From: Actinomycetes bacterium
GTDB taxonomy: Bacteria; Auribacterota; JAJCYG01
Length of the DNA: 56,612 nucleotides
Assembly: GCA_029263055.1 (NCBI GenBank)
Contig: JAJCYG010000085.1
Span: 1-56,612 of the forward strand
Direction of reading: 5' to 3'
In this document: one piece after another, positions 53,410-56,612 of the stretch
Layout of the letters: the number at the start of each line of letters is the position of its first letter
How positions within the stretch are numbered: the first letter of the stretch is position 1
Position numbers and translations under genes: made by a program
The notes under the pieces: generated by a model
What the model was told of the DNA's origin: nothing
What the model saw: only the letters and a program-made list of their open reading frames with translations
Database searches by the model: none

Positions 53410-54446
53410 GCTCAACTAAAGCCGCACCTAAAAAAGAAATGAAACAGCCGGTTTACCGAAAACAAGATTTTGTCTCAGACCAAGAGGTTCGCTGGTGCCC
53501 TGGTTGCGGCGACTACGCTATTTTAGCAACGATGCAACGGACCTTAGCCAAATTTGATACACCTAAAGAAAAATATGTCTTTGTTTCTGGGATTGGGTGC
53601 TCAAGTCGTTTTCCTTATTACATGAAGACGTACGGCTTTCACACCATTCATGGCCGCGCCCCTACATTTGCTACAGGTTTAAAATGTGCCAACCCAGATC
53701 TTTCTGTTTGGATGATTACAGGGGATGGAGATGGGCTCTCAATTGGTGGCAATCATTTAATTCATGCGTTACGCCGTAATATTGACATTAAAATCGTTTT
53801 AGTGAACAACCGCATTTATGGATTAACCAAAGGACAATACTCCCCAACTTCTGAAACAGGAAAAGTAACCAAGTCTTCTCCGATGGGATCGATTGAAAAC
53901 CCAATCAATGCGCTCTGTTTAGCGATTGCTTCAGAAGCAACCTTTATTGCTCGAACCTTAGACAATGCTCCGGCTCACATGGCTCAAATATTTGAACAAG
54001 CTCGCAACCATAAAGGCTCTGCATTTATTGAAATTTATCAAAACTGTTTGATTTTTAACGACAAAACACATGAGCCTGTTACGGGTCGAGACAAACGAGA
54101 TGACCGCATGGTCTTTTTAGAAGATGGAAAACCGCTTGTCTTTGGAAAAGACCAAGACAAAGCAATTAAGATCAATGGGCTACAACCTGAAATCGTGAAC
54201 CTTAAAGATGCCAAACCTGAAGAGCTCTTAATTCACGATGAGAAAAACCCGGAACCTAATTATGCTTATTTTTTAACTCAAATGGAATACCCTGAGATGC
54301 CAGTTCCTTTTGGTGTGTTTCGTGCCTATCAACGTCCAACCTATGATACACTGATGGAAGATCAAGTTAAAGCAGCCAAGGAAAAGCTTGGCCAAGGAGA
54401 CCTTGAAAAATTGGTGTACGGCAAAGATACCTGGACGGTGAAGTAA
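53406..54446 (+). CDS. korB: 2-oxoacid:ferredoxin oxidoreductase beta subunit
   Basis: 346 residues. It holds the thiamine-diphosphate motif MITGDGDGLSIGGNHLIHAL and a [4Fe-4S] ligand set: Cys31 and Cys34 (WCPGCGDY), Cys65 (SGIGCSSR) and Cys214 (YQNCLIFND). It ends in an extended tail (about 300-346) of unknown use. Translation is coupled to korA (ATGA) and to the zinc-ribbon/CBS gene (TAATG). Confidence 0.94.
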   Translation: MSSTKAAPKKEMKQPVYRKQDFVSDQEVRWCPGCGDYAILATMQRTLAKFDTPKEKYVFVSGIGCSSRFPYYMKTYGFHTIHGRAPTFATGLKCANPDLSVWMITGDGDGLSIGGNHLIHALRRNIDIKIVLVNNRIYGLTKGQYSPTSETGKVTKSSPMGSIENPINALCLAIASEATFIARTLDNAPAHMAQIFEQARNHKGSAFIEIYQNCLIFNDKTHEPVTGRDKRDDRMVFLEDGKPLVFGKDQDKAIKINGLQPEIVNLKDAKPEELLIHDEKNPEPNYAYFLTQMEYPEMPVPFGVFRAYQRPTYDTLMEDQVKAAKEKLGQGDLEKLVYGKDTWTVK

Positions 54447-54970
54447 TGGCTAAAAAAGTAACATGCCCCTCATGTGGTGTTGAAAATATTGCAGGGCTAG
54501 ATAGCTGCGAGCAGTGTTTGCATTCGTTAATGCAAAAAGATATTCCTCGCCCAAAGAAAAACGATTCATACCAAAGCGCATTAATGACAGCACCGATGAC
54601 AGAGCTCTTAACAGGTAAAGACTTGTTAGTTGCCCATCCCAATGACTCTGTTGAAAAAATCGTTAAAATTTTCAAAAAAGAAAAAAAGAGCAGCATCTTA
54701 GTTTATAAAGATCACAAACTAGTCGGCATTGTCACCAACCGTGACTTACTTAATAAAGTAGCAGGCAAATATAAAGATCTCTCCAAAGTCAAAGCCGAAG
54801 AAATCATGACCCGCAAACCAGAATTTGTGAGAGCCAATGACCCCATTGCCTATGTAGTAAATAAAATGGCTATGGGTGGCTATCGCCGAGTTCCTGTATT
54901 ACGCAAAGACGGCACCCCCCTCAGCATCATCACGATTAAAGATGTGATGAGCTTTCTCTCGACAAAATAG
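54446..54970 (+). CDS. Zinc-ribbon and CBS-pair protein, last gene of the kor operon
   Basis: 174 residues. An N-terminal zinc ribbon (Cys7-x2-Cys10 and Cys21-x2-Cys24, VTCPSCGVEN and SCEQCLHSL) is followed by a linker and a CBS pair (about 48-170: LLVAHPNDSVEKIVKIFKKE, GIVTNRDLLNKVAG, MTRKPEFVRANDPIAYVVNK, YRRVPVLRKDG). Its start shares a base with the korB stop. The operon is thus bracketed by two different CBS proteins, which suggests nucleotide control of the oxidoreductase. Confidence 0.9.
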   Translation: MAKKVTCPSCGVENIAGLDSCEQCLHSLMQKDIPRPKKNDSYQSALMTAPMTELLTGKDLLVAHPNDSVEKIVKIFKKEKKSSILVYKDHKLVGIVTNRDLLNKVAGKYKDLSKVKAEEIMTRKPEFVRANDPIAYVVNKMAMGGYRRVPVLRKDGTPLSIITIKDVMSFLSTK

Positions 54971-55032
54971 ACGCTTTTCCCTCCATTCTCCTTTTTTCCT
55001 TATAAATGGTAGAATAATTGTAGGTTTTTAAA

Positions 55033-56019
55033 ATGGAACAGGCGATCACGCTAACGCGTCATATACTTGAGGGGCAAAAGGCACATCCGGGGGCAACTGG
55101 GGAGTTCAGCGCTCTGCTGACTCAAATTGCTTTAGCTGGCAAACGAATCTCATTTGAACTTTCTCGCGCAGGTCTGTTAGGTAAAACCGGTTTGACTGGC
55201 GGCACCAATATTCATGGTGAAGCGGTTAAAGAGCTGGATCAAATATCCAATGACATTTTTGTTGATTGCTTTGAATACCTTGATTTGGTTTCCATGGTTG
55301 TGTCTGAAGAAATGGATACAGCAGCTTCTTTAAAAGGAAAAAGTAAAACCGGTAAATATTCGCTTTATATTGATCCAATGGATGGTTCGTCTAATATTGA
55401 AATCAATGAATCACTTGGTTCTATTTTTTCAATTCAGAAAAATACCAATGGGGCTGAAACAGAAAAAGATTTGCTTCATAAAGGAAGCGATCAATTAACT
55501 GCCGGCTACCTTATGTACGGCCCCTGCACCATGCTAGTCATTGCCTACAACAATCAAGTGCATGGTTTTACTTTAGACATGGGATTGGGTGAATTTATTC
55601 TGACCCACCCCAATATCCGGATTCCTTCTCGAGGAAAAATCATCAGTCTCAATGCAGGTAATGCTTCTAAATGGGACAAAGGATTACAAAATTATTTGAA
55701 GTACACCCAGGAGCAAACAGAAAAAGAAAAGCTTTTTAGCTATCGCTACTCTGGAACCTTTGTTTCAGACTTTCACCGTATCCTCTTAAAAGGTGGAACG
55801 TTTCTTTATCCAGGAGAAGTTAAAAAACCTGAAGGAAAACTTAGATTGCTTTATGAAGTAGCGCCACTTGGATTTGTGTGTGAAGCAGCAGGGGGTAAAG
55901 CTTCAACAGGTAAAGAACGTGTTCTAGATATCCAACCGACTGAAATCCATCAGCATGTTCCTGTCATTATTGGGAGTGCTGAAAACGTGGACGAAATTTT
56001 AACTTATCTCTCCCACTAA
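55033..56019 (+). CDS. fbp: Fructose-1,6-bisphosphatase, class 1
   Basis: 328 residues. Metal site motif YIDPMDGSSNIEINESLGSIF and Glu cluster VSEEMDTAA are the class 1 FBPase signatures; the Arg/Lys-rich substrate loop FSYRYSGTFVSDFHRILLKGG and the end LYEVAPLGFVCEAAGGKAS complete it. It hydrolyses fructose-1,6-bisphosphate for gluconeogenesis or carbon fixation. It starts 62 bases after the kor operon and may be part of it or have its own weak promoter (TAGAAT). Confidence 0.95.
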   Translation: MEQAITLTRHILEGQKAHPGATGEFSALLTQIALAGKRISFELSRAGLLGKTGLTGGTNIHGEAVKELDQISNDIFVDCFEYLDLVSMVVSEEMDTAASLKGKSKTGKYSLYIDPMDGSSNIEINESLGSIFSIQKNTNGAETEKDLLHKGSDQLTAGYLMYGPCTMLVIAYNNQVHGFTLDMGLGEFILTHPNIRIPSRGKIISLNAGNASKWDKGLQNYLKYTQEQTEKEKLFSYRYSGTFVSDFHRILLKGGTFLYPGEVKKPEGKLRLLYEVAPLGFVCEAAGGKASTGKERVLDIQPTEIHQHVPVIIGSAENVDEILTYLSH

Positions 56020-56035
56020 AATAGATCTCTTTGAC

Positions 56036-56064
56036 TTGACACATCCCTTACTATCTGATACTGT
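56036..56064 (+). promoter_or_regulatory. Sigma-70 type promoter of the last (partial) gene
   Basis: TTGACA at 56036-56041, 17-base spacer, then TACTGT at 56059-56064, a weak -10. The ATG is 12 bases further. Confidence 0.35.
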
Positions 56065-56076
56065 AATCACCTTATT

Positions 56077-56612
56077 ATGAAAAGGTTATTTATTTTATCT
56101 ATAGCAGCTGTAATTTTCTTTACCCCCTCTTTTCAAAGAGGGGGTCTAAGTCTTGATCTGCCTAAATCCTATCTTGCCACTACCTCAATTTTTGATTGGA
56201 ACCAAATTCTCGAAGATCAACATAAAGAGCTTAAAAATTTTACAGGACTATTCTTTATCGGTCGCCATATGAAAAAAAGAGTTAGAGATAATTTAGCTCA
56301 AATTGAATCAGCCTTTCATAACTTAATTCCAAAAGAATTCACTTTTAAGAAAAAAAGGGAAATAACAACGGATTTTGTTTATTCCTTATTGGCCCTTAAA
56401 AAGCCTGAGCTCTTTTTTGATGAGGAATTAACATCAACTATCGTAGCTCTTCAAAATGGCGCCATACCAGAACAAGAACAAATCACTCGTTTTTGGTACA
56501 GCTATAAAACATCTATTCAAGACTTGATTTCTGCTATCGGGCAAAAAAGTACAGACGTGCTTATAACACGTTTATTTAAAGAACATTCTGCTAGAAGAAA
56601 TCACATTTTTAT
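56077..56612 (+). CDS. Exported protein of unknown function, cut by the window edge
   Basis: 178 residues are visible and the frame is open to the window end. The signal peptide reads MKRLFILSIAAVIFFTPSF. It is followed by QRGGLSLDLPKSYLATTS, which resembles the F-L-A-P region of the other exported proteins (here Y-L-A-T). The mature part is charged and helical. An 11-base inverted repeat (56122-56145) overlaps the signal-peptide codons and may be a dispersed element. I do not recognise the family. Confidence 0.6.
   Translation, partial: MKRLFILSIAAVIFFTPSFQRGGLSLDLPKSYLATTSIFDWNQILEDQHKELKNFTGLFFIGRHMKKRVRDNLAQIESAFHNLIPKEFTFKKKREITTDFVYSLLALKKPELFFDEELTSTIVALQNGAIPEQEQITRFWYSYKTSIQDLISAIGQKSTDVLITRLFKEHSARRNHIF
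56122..56145 (+). repeat. Near-perfect palindrome (REP-like) inside the signal-peptide codons
   Basis: ACCCCCTCTTT and AAAGAGGGGGT form a perfect 11-base stem around two bases. This C-rich/T-rich palindrome type is familiar as a dispersed element in other genomes, and here it codes for part of TPSFQRGG. Only one copy was seen in the window. Confidence 0.5.

Overview
The window is about 56.6 kb of AT-rich, densely coded bacterial chromosome with no rRNA, tRNA, CRISPR array, phage or IS. Two PEP-CTERM proteins, a class Ia-type ribonucleotide reductase and a TolC/RND efflux operon indicate a Gram-negative (diderm) cell. Several secreted proteins carry an F-L-A-P motif just behind the signal peptide. 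That habit, the PEP-CTERM proteins and the gene mix make me think of an uncultured lineage such as Omnitrophota, but this is a guess from style and no marker gene here proves it.

Left part (1-7.3 kb, all minus strand): the end of a sodium/solute symporter with its small membrane partner, a secreted HExxH protein, a speD-speE spermidine operon, acetyl-CoA synthetase, and a Fic protein with an N-terminal helix-turn-helix. The fic promoter is almost certainly autoregulated and leaderless. speE carries an in-frame dispersed-repeat insertion.

Middle-left (7.3-16.7 kb): a large exported Ser/Thr protein kinase on the plus strand lies between a broken gene fragment and the intact glutamine-amidotransferase gene that the fragment was copied from. 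Then come secreted and membrane proteins (HExxH protein, DoxX), a decayed glycosyltransferase and a Met/His-rich outer-membrane protein paired with a Cys-rich exported protein.

Nucleotide and C1 metabolism (16.7-24.9 kb, minus): nrdA-nrdB behind a promoter with two well-placed NrdR-box candidates and phased T-tracts upstream. Next is a cobalamin methionine synthase split into separate proteins: the activation domain, the core MetH, and a 2Fe-2S-type ferredoxin in which one ligand Cys is Asp.

Surface and metal transport (25-30 kb): two PEP-CTERM proteins (one a six-repeat YWTD propeller), a VIT/CCC1 metal transporter with a membrane partner, and a YkgJ-type Cys-cluster protein.

Signalling and efflux (30-48.9 kb, minus): a complete chemosensory cluster (CheW, CheR-TPR, CheW, MCP, CheA-REC, CheB) ending in a hybrid histidine kinase with three receiver domains. 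It resembles the Wsp / alternative-cellular-function systems rather than a flagellar one. It is preceded by an RND efflux operon whose TolC protein is fused to a periplasmic solute-binding domain, and by an exported methyltransferase-like protein.

Right part (48.9-56.6 kb, plus): a Cache-type class III adenylate cyclase, a CBS - KorA - KorB - zinc-ribbon/CBS operon (2-oxoacid:ferredoxin oxidoreductase under probable nucleotide control), fructose-1,6-bisphosphatase, and the start of another exported protein. Acs, KorAB and Fbp together suggest a ferredoxin-linked acetate/2-oxoacid and gluconeogenic metabolism.
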